From Trametes villosa (lineage: Eukaryota; Basidiomycota; Agaricomycetes; Polyporales; Polyporaceae), in contig PUDQ02000033.1 of the NCBI GenBank assembly GCA_002964805.2, positions 1,178,001-1,242,000 of the forward strand: a DNA stretch of 64,000 bases, read 5' to 3'. Of the stretch, positions 36,853 through 47,747 are shown one piece after another. The first letter of the stretch is position 1, and each line of letters starts with the position of its first letter. The notes beneath the pieces were generated by a model. That model was not told the DNA's origin and made no database searches. It saw nothing but the letters and a program-made list of their open reading frames with translations. The position numbers and the translations under genes were made by a program.

Positions 36853-37905
36853 ATGGCCTTTATGTCTTACCGCGCAGCAGATAGCAGCCACAAGGACATC
36901 TACTCCGAATTGCCGCTCATCAACGTAAGTCCGCTGCCGCTTCATGTTCCTGCTTCGCTCTGAGCGCAGAGCTAGAACGAACGGCTGAAATTCAGCAGCT
37001 CGACGCCGTTCATCCCCACTTACGTCAAGGGTAGCGTCACTGGGTCGACCAACCCCGCGCAGGCCTACGCAAGTCGTGTCGAAGGTCGTCAGATCCTCCT
37101 CGAGAACCCCGCGCGCGAGAGTAAAGCCAAGAAGGCGCGCGAGGAAAAGCGTGCAAAACGAGTGTCCGAGCGTGCTCGGAAGGCAGCGGGGGTGATCAGC
37201 AAGAAAGAGGGCCAGCAAAAAGGGCTATGGAAGCTGAGCAAGGAGGAAACCAAGTACGACATTTCGAATACCAAACCGCATGTTCACCCGCTGACATTGC
37301 TCAAGATTCCAACTCTTCCTACCACTGCACTCCCTCTGGCTTGGCTACATGTCGGAGCTGCTCTCCCTATCTGCACCACTGGCAACGCTTCCCGGGGATC
37401 CTGCCGCAGCGATGCCCAGCGCCGCTGGGATGCACTCTAAACTCATTAAGGCAGACTTCCACGGGGCCGTTTTGACCGGTATGTGCCTGCCTGCAGCTGT
37501 GCTCGAACGCTTTGGTTATCTTTTCGGTAGTTCGGCAGAGCAAGAACCCATGTTTGGTCGGACTCTCCGGGATCGTTGTTCATGAAACTGAGAACGCCTT
37601 CAAGGTGATCACCCAGAAGGATCAGCTCAAACGTGAGGCGCTCCTCCCCTCTTTTTCCGCGAGACGCCGTGGAGGCTGACAATGGCGTTCCAGTGATCCC
37701 AAAACAAAACAGCATATTCGTGTTCGCCGTCCCCCTGTACGCCACCCCTGCACTGCCTTCGGCACCTTCTTCGTCGACACAACCGGCACGGACGGTCCTC
37801 GACATGCCCCATGTCGAGTTCGAGCTCTACGGGAACCACTTCTGCTTCCGCGCTGGGGAACGCGCTGGCAGAAAGTTCAAACACAAAGAGACGATAGAAC
37901 TTTGA
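36853..37905 (+). CDS. pop4: Ribonuclease P/MRP protein subunit POP4 (Rpp29)
   Basis: RNA-binding subunit of RNase P and RNase MRP, acting in tRNA 5' processing and pre-rRNA cleavage. Exons 36853-36924, 36976-37253, 37306-37478, 37531-37632 and 37694-37905 give 278 aa. A Lys/Arg-rich helix (about 60-110) precedes the Rpp29 fold. Family residues: LFLPLHSLWLGYMSELL, KLIKADFHGAVL, SKNPCLVGLSGIVVHET, FKVITQKDQLKLIPKQNSIF and the terminal ELYGNHFCFRAGERAGRKFKHKETIEL segment. The last exon carries the two beta strands that close the Sm-like barrel. The second exon is entered at an acceptor after GAGCTAG at 36975; the nearer CAG acceptors give a frameshift. Stop is 226 bp from the convergent cyclin gene. 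Confidence 0.93.
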
Positions 37906-38131
37906 TCCCAACCTGCCAGAGCAGACCTGCTATCCGCCGCGCGCCGACCGGGCCCCGTACCCGTACCTGTCGAGCACCATGTACCAATAGTGTACAAGAT
38001 ATAATATGTATGATACAACCTCTGCACGATAGCACGATGATCAGCACGATATGGCGGGCTCTACAACCGCCCCGATTGCGAGCTCCGCGCGTCCATCAGA
38101 CAAAGCTTCCTCAGGGAGAAGTGCTGCCCCC

Positions 38132-39540
38132 TCATGGAGCGGGCTCCGACACCGGCTTCCACGCACCCGAGGCTGGTTTCCCCGGGGTGCTTCCCCCCTG
38201 CGAGGGAGTGGCACCCTGGCTGATAGCGTGCTCCGGCGTGGTGGAGTTCACAGGCGCGGTCGCAGTCGCGGCGACGTGCGCGAACGGCTTGTACAGCGAC
38301 TCCCGGTGTGCGGAGCTGTGCGGCGGAGGAATCTATGGAGGTTCGCGACGCTGGCTGTCAGTACGGAACGCGGGACGGGTAGCGGTGGAAGACGCACGGA
38401 AGCGACCGCGGCGAGGAACTCGCACGCGCCCTGCAGGTCCTGCGCGCCGTAGTACTCAAGCAGAATGCTCAGTGCGTCTGTCGACGAGCTCGCGTCAGCG
38501 CGGCACAAGGGAAAGTGGAGAAACGCGACGGACTGACCTGCGACGTTAGCGAGCTCCGTCTCGTTGAAGCCGAAGTGCTCGATCGCACGGCGGGACGTCC
38601 CGGACCACGGCGACTTGTGCGAGGGGGGTGTGGGAAGGGAAGCGGAAGGGGCGGGGGACGCGATCCGGTCGTCCAATGACGATGACTGGGGCCCTTCGAT
38701 CGCGCGCTCGGCAAGGACATAGCAAGCGGCCGCTATAATCTTGGGCGGATAAAGGAGGCACAGCGGCGTCCTGTAGCTGCGGCGGGGGGTGCGAGTTAGC
38801 CTGGCGTCGGCTGCACACGCCGGCGCGCGACTCACGAGTCGTTCGCGATGGACCACGCGCACTCCTCGATGTGCGTGTTGTTCGGGCAGGCGTCGAAGAG
38901 GTCGACGAGCGCCGCCTGCGGGCTGTCCGCGACAAAGTCGAAGCAGAGGCCCTCGAGCAGGACCTCCTCGGTCAGGAGGATGCTCGTCTGGCACTCCTCC
39001 ACCTCCTGCCGTCAGGTGAGCAGGCGCGTCGGGGACGGACCGGCGCACGCGTACCTTGCTGTCGTCCTTTATCTTTGCGATGTCGGTGTGCGAGACCTTG
39101 GAGCAGACGACCTTCGCGACGTCCCGCAGCTTGCGGCCGCACTCCTCGGTCTTGGTGGCTAAGAATATGCAGGACGCGGCCACGTCCTGCGCACGCTGTC
39201 AGCTTAAGCGCGATACACGTGCGTGGTGACGTCCGGACCTGGCGGTGGTAGTCTTCCATGGAGTACCGCATGTAGAAGCGGTGAAACCACGTCGCCGCGG
39301 TGTACATGGCGGAAGACGGCCTGCGGATAGGGCTTCAGCCACAGTCCATCCAGTGGCGGATAAAACGGACAAGCCGAGAGACACCCCAAGTCGGTACAGA
39401 AACTCTACGCCTCTACTACGGTCGTAGAGTTCCTTCTCGAGAGGGATGGTAGACGTCGCCCGGCTCGGTGTGTTATGTAACGCGGAGAGCGGGAACATCC
39501 ATTGCGAACTCGTTGTGGCGGCGAGGTTGGTCGCGCCCAT
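38132..39540 (-). CDS. Transcription-type cyclin (cyclin T/K, Pch1-like)
   Basis: Partner of a CDK9/CTDK-type kinase acting on RNA polymerase II elongation, by family. Exons 39371-39540, 39239-39320, 39055-39186, 38836-39005, 38538-38776, 38398-38477 and 38132-38332 give 357 aa. The first cyclin box contains SSAMYTAATWFHRFYMRYS, YHRQDVAASCIFLATKTEECGRKLRDV, and the second contains EECQTSILLTEEVLLEGLCFDF, YRTPLCLLYPPKIIAAACYVLA. EECGRKLRDV is characteristic of the T/K/L branch and not of cell-cycle B cyclins. The C terminus (about 300-357) is a Ser/Thr/Pro-rich tail. The last two introns are inferred from phase and protein-like composition; reading straight through gives a poorer Arg-rich tail. 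An L- or C-type assignment is less likely but not excluded. Confidence 0.82.
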
Positions 39541-39916
39541 GGCTGCCGTTCTGTTAAAATAGCTACGGCGTATCCTGTGTCAGCGCCGGTCTTGTCACAT
39601 ACGCTCGGTTGTCATCAGACAGAGAGAACGTACACGGAAAGGGATATTCGTTCGCGACGGTGGTGGTTGTGGTTCAGGCAACCGCGCTGTGTCACGGTGC
39701 GGTATGCACACCGTCACGGCGCTTGGTCGCCGTAAGCGCTGGGGGTATGTACGCCACGAGGGCGTTGGGGAGCAGTGGTATTGACGCGGTATATACAGCA
39801 AAGACAACACTATCGACAGCGGGATACAAAGCATGGATCGAAAAGAGAACGCGTGAGTGGGGGCATATATCGTTCGCGACATGAACTTGAGTGGGTAGTA
39901 GCAGTGTACGACCAGG
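39541..39916. other. Intergenic gap upstream of the cyclin gene
   Basis: 376 bp holding the cyclin promoter and the 3' UTR of the next minus-strand gene. No supported ORF; the 114-codon minus ORF 39595-39939 looks random. Confidence 0.4.
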
Positions 39917-41877
39917 TTACCAATTCCGAGCGCCAGCATAATCGTAGTCCATCCGCGGCTCCCCCCTAGGGGCCCTCACCAGGATGCCATGTTGCTCGTG
40001 GTTGTCCGCGAGATCGCGCACTGTGGACACCGAGTTGATCGTCGTGTGCGAATCCGTGCCCGACGGGGCTTCCGACGGAGGCCGCGCATGCGGGTGCGGA
40101 TGTGGCACGCCGGCCTGGACGTCTTGCATCCATTCGGCGATCGTGCTGAGGTTTAAGGCCCCGCGCGCGCCCACGGGAAGAACGGCACCCAGGTCGGGCA
40201 TGAGTTCGAGCATGACGGTGTCCGCGTCGTCGTCGGAATCGGCGGCGGAAGGCGAGTGAGACCGCGCTGAGCAGAAGTTGCCGTCGAGATCAGCCTTGCT
40301 CAGAGGCGCGCGGTCCAAGGGGCGAAACTACTGACCATTGCTGCGTGCATTCCAGCTGCTCTCGGATTCTTCGATGTCTGCAGGGTCGACATGGTTCGCA
40401 ATTGAGACATCCCCGTCAGCGTCGATGGGTTCGGGGACCTACGTGGGTGGACTGTCGGTGAGAACCAGATTGCAACATGCGGCGTTTGAACGCGAAGACG
40501 GTACCATCCGCGGTCACGGCTTCAGCGCGAGCGCGAGTAGCTTGTCGCGCTCGTTCAGCCGCTTCCGCGTCCGGCATATCGAACGGAAAGTGCAGGGGTA
40601 CTGGGTGCCATAGGTTGCGGCTTCTTCACTGACCTCTGGGATTGGCCAAGCGCCATGCGGGTCTACTTGGGAGGCGACGGCAGAGGAGAACCAGAAGAAG
40701 AGACATTGCACGATGGTAGGCTCCTTGGAGTCGAACGGGATGATGTCGGATGTAAACGCGCGTGTCCATCCTGGGGTGCGATGAGTACGTGGATTTGACG
40801 CAGACACGCGAATGCAATACCTGGAGAGAACGCCCCGAACACCCAGCCCCAATAGGTCGTCAACACGAACCAGTGCGAGTGCTTCCGGGTGCATAGGTCC
40901 CAGATCTATACACATGTCAGAATCTGGTGCGGAGCGAACTGCAACGCCAATGTCACCTTAGCCCAAAGCCTCTCTGAGCTCTTCAGCTTCGCATGTGCGT
41001 TGGACGGAGGGAACTATATCGACCGATGAGCGAGTGCTTGGCAGCTAAAGAAAAAGAACAGCGTACCGTAGAGCGATCCGCAAACGACGCTAGGTCGGCC
41101 ATCGTCACGATCCATGGTGGTTGGACGAAAACCATCACCGATTCGGACCAAGTATCCTGCGCCTCCGTAATCGTGACCTCGTCGCGGCCCCATACTGCCC
41201 AGCGGAAGAGCTTTTTGTCCCTGTCCTCGTCTCTGCCTTCTTCAATAGTGTAGTCCGTCGTGGCAGGGTAGACGAGATGCATCATATGGTTGACAGTGGC
41301 GAGCGGATACTCTGTCACCCATCTTAACACCCTGGGCCATGAATGAGCGAGTGAACCAGCTCTAGCATGTCAGCACGACGTACCTGTCAACGTCGGATGG
41401 TCTTCCAATGTTCCTGAAGCTGTTGATCTGAAAGCCTAGAGCAGGTATAGTGATGCAGTCGCCTCGTTCGGTGTCGAAGTCTGCGTCCCCTGTCCTCTGA
41501 AAGGGTAGGTTGACCATGCTGACTGAAGGTGACAGTCAGAAAACGCCACCACGGAAAGCAGCCATACACATACACTCTTCCGCGGTCTCCGGGAAGGCAT
41601 TGATGCTGTACATATAGTCCAGACGTCTATATGTTTCGTGTTCGATGGCCAAGCGGTTGCGATGTGAACGGTGGTTCGGCGGAGGGAGCGGGGGCAGAGA
41701 CGGGCTGAGGTCCATTGGGGGCAGTATGGCCCGCTGAGCATACAGCCGGAGGTCATGGTGGGCAAGCTGGTCCTCCCACTGGGAGGCAAACGGGTGTGGT
41801 ACGTTGGGCTTGTGGAACTGGCGGAATGGGAGGTTGAAAGTCTCCTCGAGAGCGGCGGCGATCCAGTCAGTCGACAT
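39917..41877 (-). CDS. Orphan protein, 479 aa (or 344 aa with an alternative 3' exon)
   Basis: Family not recognised. Exons 41574-41877, 41384-41522, 41067-41331, 40957-41013, 40821-40905, 40634-40770, 40336-40438 and 39917-40266 join in phase (1440 nt). The N-terminal 95 residues are Pro/His-rich. The core has YRRLDYMYSINAFPETAEE, FQINSFRNIGRPSDVDRVLRW, KLFRWAVWGRDEVTI and aromatic-rich segments VMVFVQPPWIVTMADLASFA, HWFVLTTYWGWVFGAFSPGW and IVQCLFFWFSSAVASQ. Those three may be membrane-associated but contain too many polar residues for confident spans. The C-terminal third is acidic and low-complexity (EESESS, SDDDADTV). Between the sixth and seventh exons, a 48-nt alternative exon (40514-40561) ends in TGA and would give a 344-aa form. 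Which end is used cannot be decided here. Confidence 0.6.
40505..40561 (-). other. Possible stop-carrying cassette exon in the orphan gene
   Basis: A 57-nt segment with an acceptor-like GGAAG before it and a GTACCG donor after it. It is phase-neutral and contains an in-frame TGA at its 16th codon (40514-40516). Including it truncates the protein to 344 aa; skipping it gives 479 aa. Confidence 0.35.
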
Positions 41878-42563
41878 GGCGGCGAAAAGTGGCGGAAACG
41901 CGACACAGTCAGCGAGGTCTTATACCTACCGCTCTCGTGTAGAGTCTAGGGACGTGTTCTCCGACCATAGCAACGGCTCAAGTCCGACACAAGAGACATG
42001 CAGAGCTTGTGTTGCTACAACAAGGCGTTGCGCACACAAATGTGGCACAACGCGCCGGAAGTGGGAGAGAACAAGACGCGCCACACTCGGGCGGCGCGCT
42101 AGTCTACGCGCCGTCGCCCCGTGACCGGGCTTCTAACACGAGCGGTCACGGCCACGCCTGCATCGCGTCGCGCGCACTTTGAGGTCAAGCTAGGCAAGTT
42201 GGGCGCCGGGGAGGGGACCCGACGCTATCTGCTACAGACTTTGTACCGTCGTGCCCGATAAGCCCAACTCGGACGTCGACCAGGTCGCAGCAGCATGGTG
42301 GCGTTAGAGTTTGGTTCGCATAAACAACATGTTACGAATACATATTAAGTCGTCAGAGCCGCGGAGAATAGGTGTTACAACAGTGTCCGTGTGATGCATT
42401 ATCGAGCGCCAGCGCCGATCGTACCGTACGCGACACCGGCCGCACCCCGTACTCGAGGTGCCCAGTTCGCATGTCGTGGGGGGTCGTGGATGTCGTGGAG
42501 AGAAGCCGGGTGTGGCCCGGGAGGGCGTGAGGCGTGCGGGGGGTGGGGGCACTCGGAGGGCCA
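41878..42563. other. Intergenic, 5' of the orphan gene and 3' of the Cys-rich gene
   Basis: 686 bp. The minus frame of the Cys-rich gene's last exon runs past its stop into Pro-rich sequence (42304-42560) that looks non-coding. No other feature seen. Confidence 0.4.
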
Positions 42564-42928
42564 TCATGAGCACCTGAGAACCCCTCGACCCTCGCCTCGC
42601 ATGATGCAATCCGCGCACAGGCTCTCGTGGATCCTGATCGGGTTCCGCTGCGGCGGCTGCATCATCCGGTTGCAGGAAGACGACCTGCAGCCTGCGATAC
42701 GATCCATCAGTCCGCGCGCGTCAGCGAGATCGGGGGCGTCGAGGCTCACCGACTGGGTGCGCGTGGTTCCTGCTGAACAGGCAGTTCGGCCGGAGGCAGT
42801 CTTGCTGGCGCGTCGACATCGGGATGAAGTGCTGGCACAGCAGGTGCAGCTTGCCGTCGATTACCTGCAAGCCAAATATCAGCGACCGTCTGGAACACAT
42901 CTCCCAGGCCACTCACGTTGTAGCACAT
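42564..42928 (-). CDS. Small Cys-rich protein (84 aa), related to the 34.3-kb gene
   Basis: Exons 42917-42928 (12 nt, MCYN), 42750-42864 and 42564-42691; 255 nt, 84 aa. Cys/His spacing matches the 34.3-kb protein almost exactly: C2-x11-C14-x-H16, C27-x4-C32, FS at 34-35, H38, then C44-x4-C49 and C68-x2-C71. Outside these positions the two differ widely. Other residues include LLCQHFIPMSTRQQDC, FSRNHAHPVGC and MMQPPQRNPIRI, which I associate with uncharacterised Agaricomycete proteins (memory, unchecked). There is no signal peptide. Zinc binding is an inference from the paired ligands. The last exon could instead splice at a GTGCTC site just before the stop (42572), but no better continuation was found. 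Confidence 0.78.
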
Positions 42929-43955
42929 GTCGAATAGTAGTGTAGAAGAAGGTAGGAGGTCGACTGGGCTCTGAGAAGGGGAAGGCGGGCTGGTTGGCTG
43001 GAGACCAGGACCGCCGAGGGTGGGGGTATAAGTACAGGACAGTGCCCATCACTTGACTGGAGGCGAGGCAGAGAGAGGCCCTAATCCGGTTGCATGTTGG
43101 CCGCGTTCTCGCGCACAACCCGGGTGAACCTGCAAGGCGAGGCTTGGGGCCCCTCGCTCATGCCATATGCAAGTCAAGCCACATAGCTGTTGCGGGGCGG
43201 CGCCTGTGGAAAGTCGATCAAATATTGCTGAATAATGTATAGACGACGTCGTCGGTAGGCCGGAGGAAGCTGCACCCTGCCCGGCGTGCGGAGGATGGTC
43301 CCTGAGAAGGCGCCCAAGTGCCATTCAGATCAACAGGCCCTTCCGCCTGTAGCAGCGAAGCGTCGCGCGTCGAGTGCTCGTTGGCTCCCGGCCGCGCTAT
43401 CTTCACACAGATGCGCCAAAGCGACCAGGGGAATTGATAAAACCTCGAGTATCTCCAGCGTGCTCTCCACGAGGCCCCGTGCGTGGCCACCACATGTTGC
43501 GCGCTGGCAGCCCGTTGCGAGATCTGGACCCCGACATGCCGTCTCGACGGTTTAGGTCCACGATCCTACCACCCCCGCCGACACATTAGCCTTCACACCG
43601 GGACGGGCGCGAAATGAAAATACCTCCGGCGTCCGCGCAGGCCGCTAGATCCTTCCGGGTCCTATAGGGCGATCGTGCCAACAACCGTTGCGCAGGCGCG
43701 CCCGAACACGAGTACCTCCCTCGCAGCGCAGCGAGGGTCATGCATCTGAAACTTCGCAGTTTGAGTGCGGCCCCTGTCTGGCCGATTCGGTCGAGCCCCC
43801 TCATCGGCCCAGCACGTTCACGGCTGTCCCAAGCGGCGCAGGGTGGGGTGAACTGATTATCGTCACGGCCGACGTACATACTGTATTACAATCCGGAAGG
43901 CGCCCTGCGGCGGGCCGCTGTGACGGCCGCTAAGGAGATGCGTTTCGGGCCCCCG
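42929..43955. other. 1-kb intergenic region
   Basis: Upstream of the Cys-rich gene and downstream of mrp21. A weak TATA-like sequence (minus-strand TTATAC, 43027-43032) lies about 100 bp before the Cys-rich ATG. ORFs at 43218-43493 and 43586-43879 look random. Confidence 0.4.
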
Positions 43956-44595
43956 TCATGCTCCGCGGGCACGAATCTCATTGACGAGCTGCACCTTCTT
44001 CCTCACCTGCGGACCCCATTAATACAGCAGCAGACGGACGCCGCCCGGGGGCCAAGACGCACCTCATGCGCGAAGCGCCTCCTCCAGCGCACACTCTTCA
44101 GGCGATTCCGCTTTTCACCCTTCTTTTCGTGCCGCTCGTCCCGGGCTGCCGTCTGGCGCACGGCGTTCACCGTGAGGATGCCCTTGAGCTTCGTCAACGC
44201 GAGCCCAACCGCCTCGGACTGCACTGGCACGCTCCGGCCTGCATGACTGCATCAGCACCCCGTTACAGGCTCTCTGCGCGCGCGTGCGGCATACCAGAGT
44301 ACGCGTTGTTTGGCGGGGGGAGGGTCTTGACCTGGGTGTTCTCCCGGTTCGTCCAGGCCTCCTCGGGGTTCACCGCCTTGTTATCCTTCTTCCCGGCACT
44401 GACGGCACCCATGAGGAACTGCCACTGGCTCCCTTGGCTCCCGTATGTCCTGAGCCAGGACGGCTTGATAGTAGATTCCCGGAGGACTGAGCTAGAGGCG
44501 AGGGCGCGGACTTGCGCGTGATGGCATGTTGAGGCTGCACTGCTGCGGCACTGGCGCAGCGCAGAGGGCGCAGCCTGGCGGAGAGCGGCGAGCAT
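43956..44595 (-). CDS. mrp21: Mitochondrial small-subunit ribosomal protein bS21m
   Basis: Component of the mitoribosome 37S subunit. Exons 44295-44595, 44063-44238 and 43956-44006 give 175 aa. The N-terminal part (MLAALRQAAPSALRQ, then ALASSSVLR) is Arg/Ser-rich without acidic residues, as expected of a mitochondrial presequence. The S21 domain occupies the C-terminal 75 residues: AYSGRSVPVQS, ALTKLKGILTVNAVRQ, ERHEKKGEKRNRLKSVRWRRRFAHEVRKKVQLV and the terminal IRARGA. This matches the bacterial/mitochondrial S21 pattern of a basic C-terminal helix. The start ATG at 44595 was chosen because upstream codons are not presequence-like. The gene is head-to-head with gir2, with only 185 bp between ATGs. 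Confidence 0.93.
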
Positions 44596-44780
44596 AGTGC
44601 CGCAGGAGACGAGGAGGACGTGGAGAGCGAGCTGGTGGCCATTGCAAGCGTCGACGCCGAGCCTGCAGACGCCGGAGCGCTGGGGCAGCCCCCCGGCCAC
44701 TCCCATCTTCTGCCGATGCTTTGAGATCCCACCACTACGCCCAGGGTGCCCAGCGCGGAGAGCAGCTCTCCTTCGCCTCC

Positions 44781-45845
44781 ATGTCTGCTGAAGTACTAGC
44801 CGAGGAGTTCGAGGTACGCGCGCTGTTGAGTTCCTAGCTGTGAGGACGGGAGAGGCTGATGCGAGTGTCGCGGTGCGCAGGTGCTCGAATCGATCTACCC
44901 GACCGAGCTCACGAGTGCGTCGCGCTCTCCCACTGCAACGGTCATGTCGAGCTGAGACTCATGCAAAGAATTATCGGAAAAGGAAATCCGCATAGAGGTC
45001 GAGCCGGATGACCCCGTCGATGGAATCGAGCCCCGTACGTGCCCTCTCAGGACCCGGTGTGCTACAAGCTAACCAATTTCTGTGGTCCCTCAGTTACAAT
45101 AAGCCTGGACGTCGAGTATACGGACGAGTACCCCGATGTCCTGCCCTCGTTTACGCTGGAGTCAACACAAGGCGAGCTGGACGATGCGGAAATCAGCCAC
45201 CTCCACGATGAGCTCCAGAGAGTGGTACGGATCTCGCTTTACACCTCGAAACACGACCGGAGCTCATCGGTTCCAGGGAGAAGAAAACCTGGGGATGGCC
45301 ATGACCTTCACATTAGTGACACATCTGCGGGAGAGGCTGTCGGCTATCATGCGGGAGAGGGAAGAACGCGAACGCCACGAAGCTGCAGAGAAGGAGCGGA
45401 AAGCCATCGAGGTGAGCCCCCCTCGTAGCGGTCTGCGGCGTGTTACTGATCTATCACGCCCTAGGCCGAGGAAGCGAGAACTCGTGGAACACCAGTAACG
45501 GTGGAATCGTTCAAGGCGTGGAAGATTAAGTTCGACAAGGAGCTTGCCGTGAAACGTGCCCGCGAAGAGGAAGAAAAGATGAAGGGCCTGTCACCAAAGG
45601 AAAGGGACGAGTACAAGAAGATGCACACGCGTTTGTCTGGTAAATGATCCTCGGGCATGCAATCCCTCCCGCGATGCTGACTTGTACATGTAGGGCGTCA
45701 GCTTTTCGAGCGCGACCGGAATCTCGGGACATTGGACGAAGACGGCGACGAAGACGGCGTCTCGGTCGACATCACCCAGTACGACCGGAACGCGGTTGAA
45801 GAGGAAGAGGAGGAAGACATCGTCACGTTCAGCGACAGCGACTGA
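44781..45845 (+). CDS. gir2: RWD-domain protein Gir2 / RWDD1 (DFRP2 type, Gcn1-binding)
   Basis: In yeast Gir2 binds the GTPase Rbg2 and competes with Gcn2 for Gcn1 on ribosomes. Exons 44781-44813, 44881-44914, 44969-45034, 45094-45224, 45277-45411, 45465-45639 and 45694-45845 give 241 aa. The RWD domain covers about residues 5-115: EFEVLESIYPTELTKLS, the family YPDVLPSFTL motif and NLGMAMTFTLVTHLRE. The C-terminal half is highly charged: VESFKAWKIKFDKELA, KGLSPKERDEYKKMHTRLSGRQLFE, RNLGTLDEDGD and a terminal acidic EEEEEEDIVTFSDSD. This is the Gir2/RWDD1 arrangement and not that of GCN2 or E2 enzymes. Its stop is 94 bp from the convergent hydrolase gene. Confidence 0.93.
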
Positions 45846-45939
45846 AACCGCACGCATCCACACGATATGTAGCATTCCGCTGTACACCCCACCACACTGT
45901 AGTCTAGAATTGATCGTCCATCTATGCGGGAGTCCAGTC

Positions 45940-47747
45940 CTACAGTCCGTGAAGCATTCCCTCCTCGCCCTCCACGCCGACGACATGGCCGCCACCCTCG
46001 ACCTCCTTGCACCCAATGTCGTCCCGGCCAACCTCCTTCAGGAAACCGTCTACCTCATGCGTCGGCTTCCCTCGCTCTCCTTCTGGGACGAAGTCCTCGC
46101 CTATCGCTCTAATCCACTCCAGGACAGGCTTGCGGATCCACCTGTCCAGCTGACCGAAGCGTTTGCCGGCCTCAAACCAGCCGAGATGCCCTCCGCCCGT
46201 CGTAAGGCCGAGCACGACCCACCCGTTGTCTGCTTCACCGATAGGCATATTGCTCGCAATCGGATCATCATCAGAGTTGAGCGCGAGGAAGGGCACGCGA
46301 ATGCCCCCCAGCACCTTGTGACTCGACGCCGCGGCGTAATAGTCGTACGCCGTCGCGAACGGGAAGGGCGGGTAAGACCCACCGCAGACCCGCGTCACGG
46401 TGTCGTCGAACTCGACCAACGACATGTTCTTCTTCGCGAGCGCTGCCTGCGCGGCCTTCCACGCGGGCGAGTCTGGGAACTTGGAGAGCGCGTTCATGTG
46501 CCGCGCGATGACCTTCTGCAGGTTCTGGGCCATTCCGCTGGAATATACGTGCCGGTGGAAGACGTGGCTCCGCAGACTAAACGCAAATGCGCATCAGCGT
46601 GCCGCGCCGAGCGCGGGAAGGCAGGGACGCACTGATCACTGGACGCGACGAGGTCCCACGGCTGGCCGGGCGTGCAGCACACGAGGGTCAGGGCTCAATG
46701 GGCGACACAAGGCGAACGATGGACCCACGCAAGCCAGGGCACAGCCCGCGACGAGCCGGCTCTTCTCGCCTTCCTCTGCGAGGTACCGGGTGAGCACGTT
46801 CGCGCCAAGCGAGAAGCCGACGCCGATGAGCGGCGCGCGGGGGTACAGCTTGTGGATGTACATGACGGCCACCCGGATGTCGTCGGTGTAGAGCGCCGAG
46901 TACAGCTGCGGGCTCGTCAGAGGCACGCCGGCACCTGTAGCGGGGAAGGCCAATGAGCGCGAGATGAATGAGGAAGCGGGGCGTGGCCAGGGACGAGATC
47001 TGCTCACACCCGCGAAAGTTGACCACGATTCCCCGATACCCCAGGCCGCCTTGCTCGACGGGCGTGCAGGCCGGGGCGAGGATGGATCGGACGTATGACT
47101 CATGGGAACCTGCACGCCCCGAATGAGCACTGGTACGCGCCGAACGCCGGTGAATAAGTGGCACCTCCTGTGAGCCCGTGCAGGACCACAATGATGGGCG
47201 TGTCGTCCTTGAGGGTGCGTTCTTGTGCAGGTGGGGTCAAGTCAATACCACTGATGACGCCACCACGGGCCGGAGATTAATGAAGGGAGCAAAAGAGACT
47301 CGAATAACATAGCCGACTTACATGGTCCCGCCATCGAGTGTCCGAAGAAGCTTTCTAGACGTGAGTTAGGATTAGCACTCGCAATATGCGGCAACTACTG
47401 CGCGGTCAATTGCTCCTCACCTATCATATTCGACCTTGTCTATTTTTGAGAAGTCGCCGAGGACGCAGTACCCTGTCTGCAAGTGCCCACTTGCCGGCAT
47501 CCGCATCACTTAGCCTCCCCGGAAACTACTCGAATTTGATGAGAGCGACATACCTCCTCAGCCACCAGGCCGGGCGGAACTCCTTGAATAGACTTGGGCA
47601 CCGGAGCTGGACGAAGTCACGGAGGGGCACGCGCTCTATTGCTTTAGAGCTCGCAGCGGCCCTCGTGGCGACGGTCGCAGGGACAGAGCCAAAGTACAGC
47701 TTCGGCATGTAGTAGGCGGCAGAGAGCAGACTGAAGAAGGCACCCAT
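45940..47747 (-). CDS. Alpha/beta-hydrolase, EEB1/EHT1/ABHD1-3 family acyltransferase/esterase
   Basis: Yeast members make or hydrolyse medium-chain fatty-acid ethyl esters or act on monoacylglycerol; ABHD3 cleaves phospholipids. Exons 47554-47747, 47421-47489, 47322-47354, 47165-47250, 47008-47109, 46729-46934, 46633-46661 and 45940-46576 give 451 aa. The N terminus has a short hydrophobic stretch (AFFSLLSAAYYMPKLYFG) that may anchor it. Motifs: GHLQTGY, TPIIVVLHGLTGGSHESYVRS (oxyanion HG), YRGIVVNFRGCAG, nucleophile elbow GVGFSLGAN with S203, acid near D343-D344 (LNSDDDPI), and H370 in GGGHLGWF. The triad is complete, so the enzyme should be active. The exon at 46633-46661 is 29 nt. The GTGAGC donor after FRG was chosen over GTGTGA because only it preserves CAGVPLTSPQLYSA. 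Confidence 0.92.

Noticed and set aside
45796..46635. 279-codon plus-strand ORF after gir2
   Set aside because: Antisense to the hydrolase exon with its catalytic Asp and His; composition is not protein-like.
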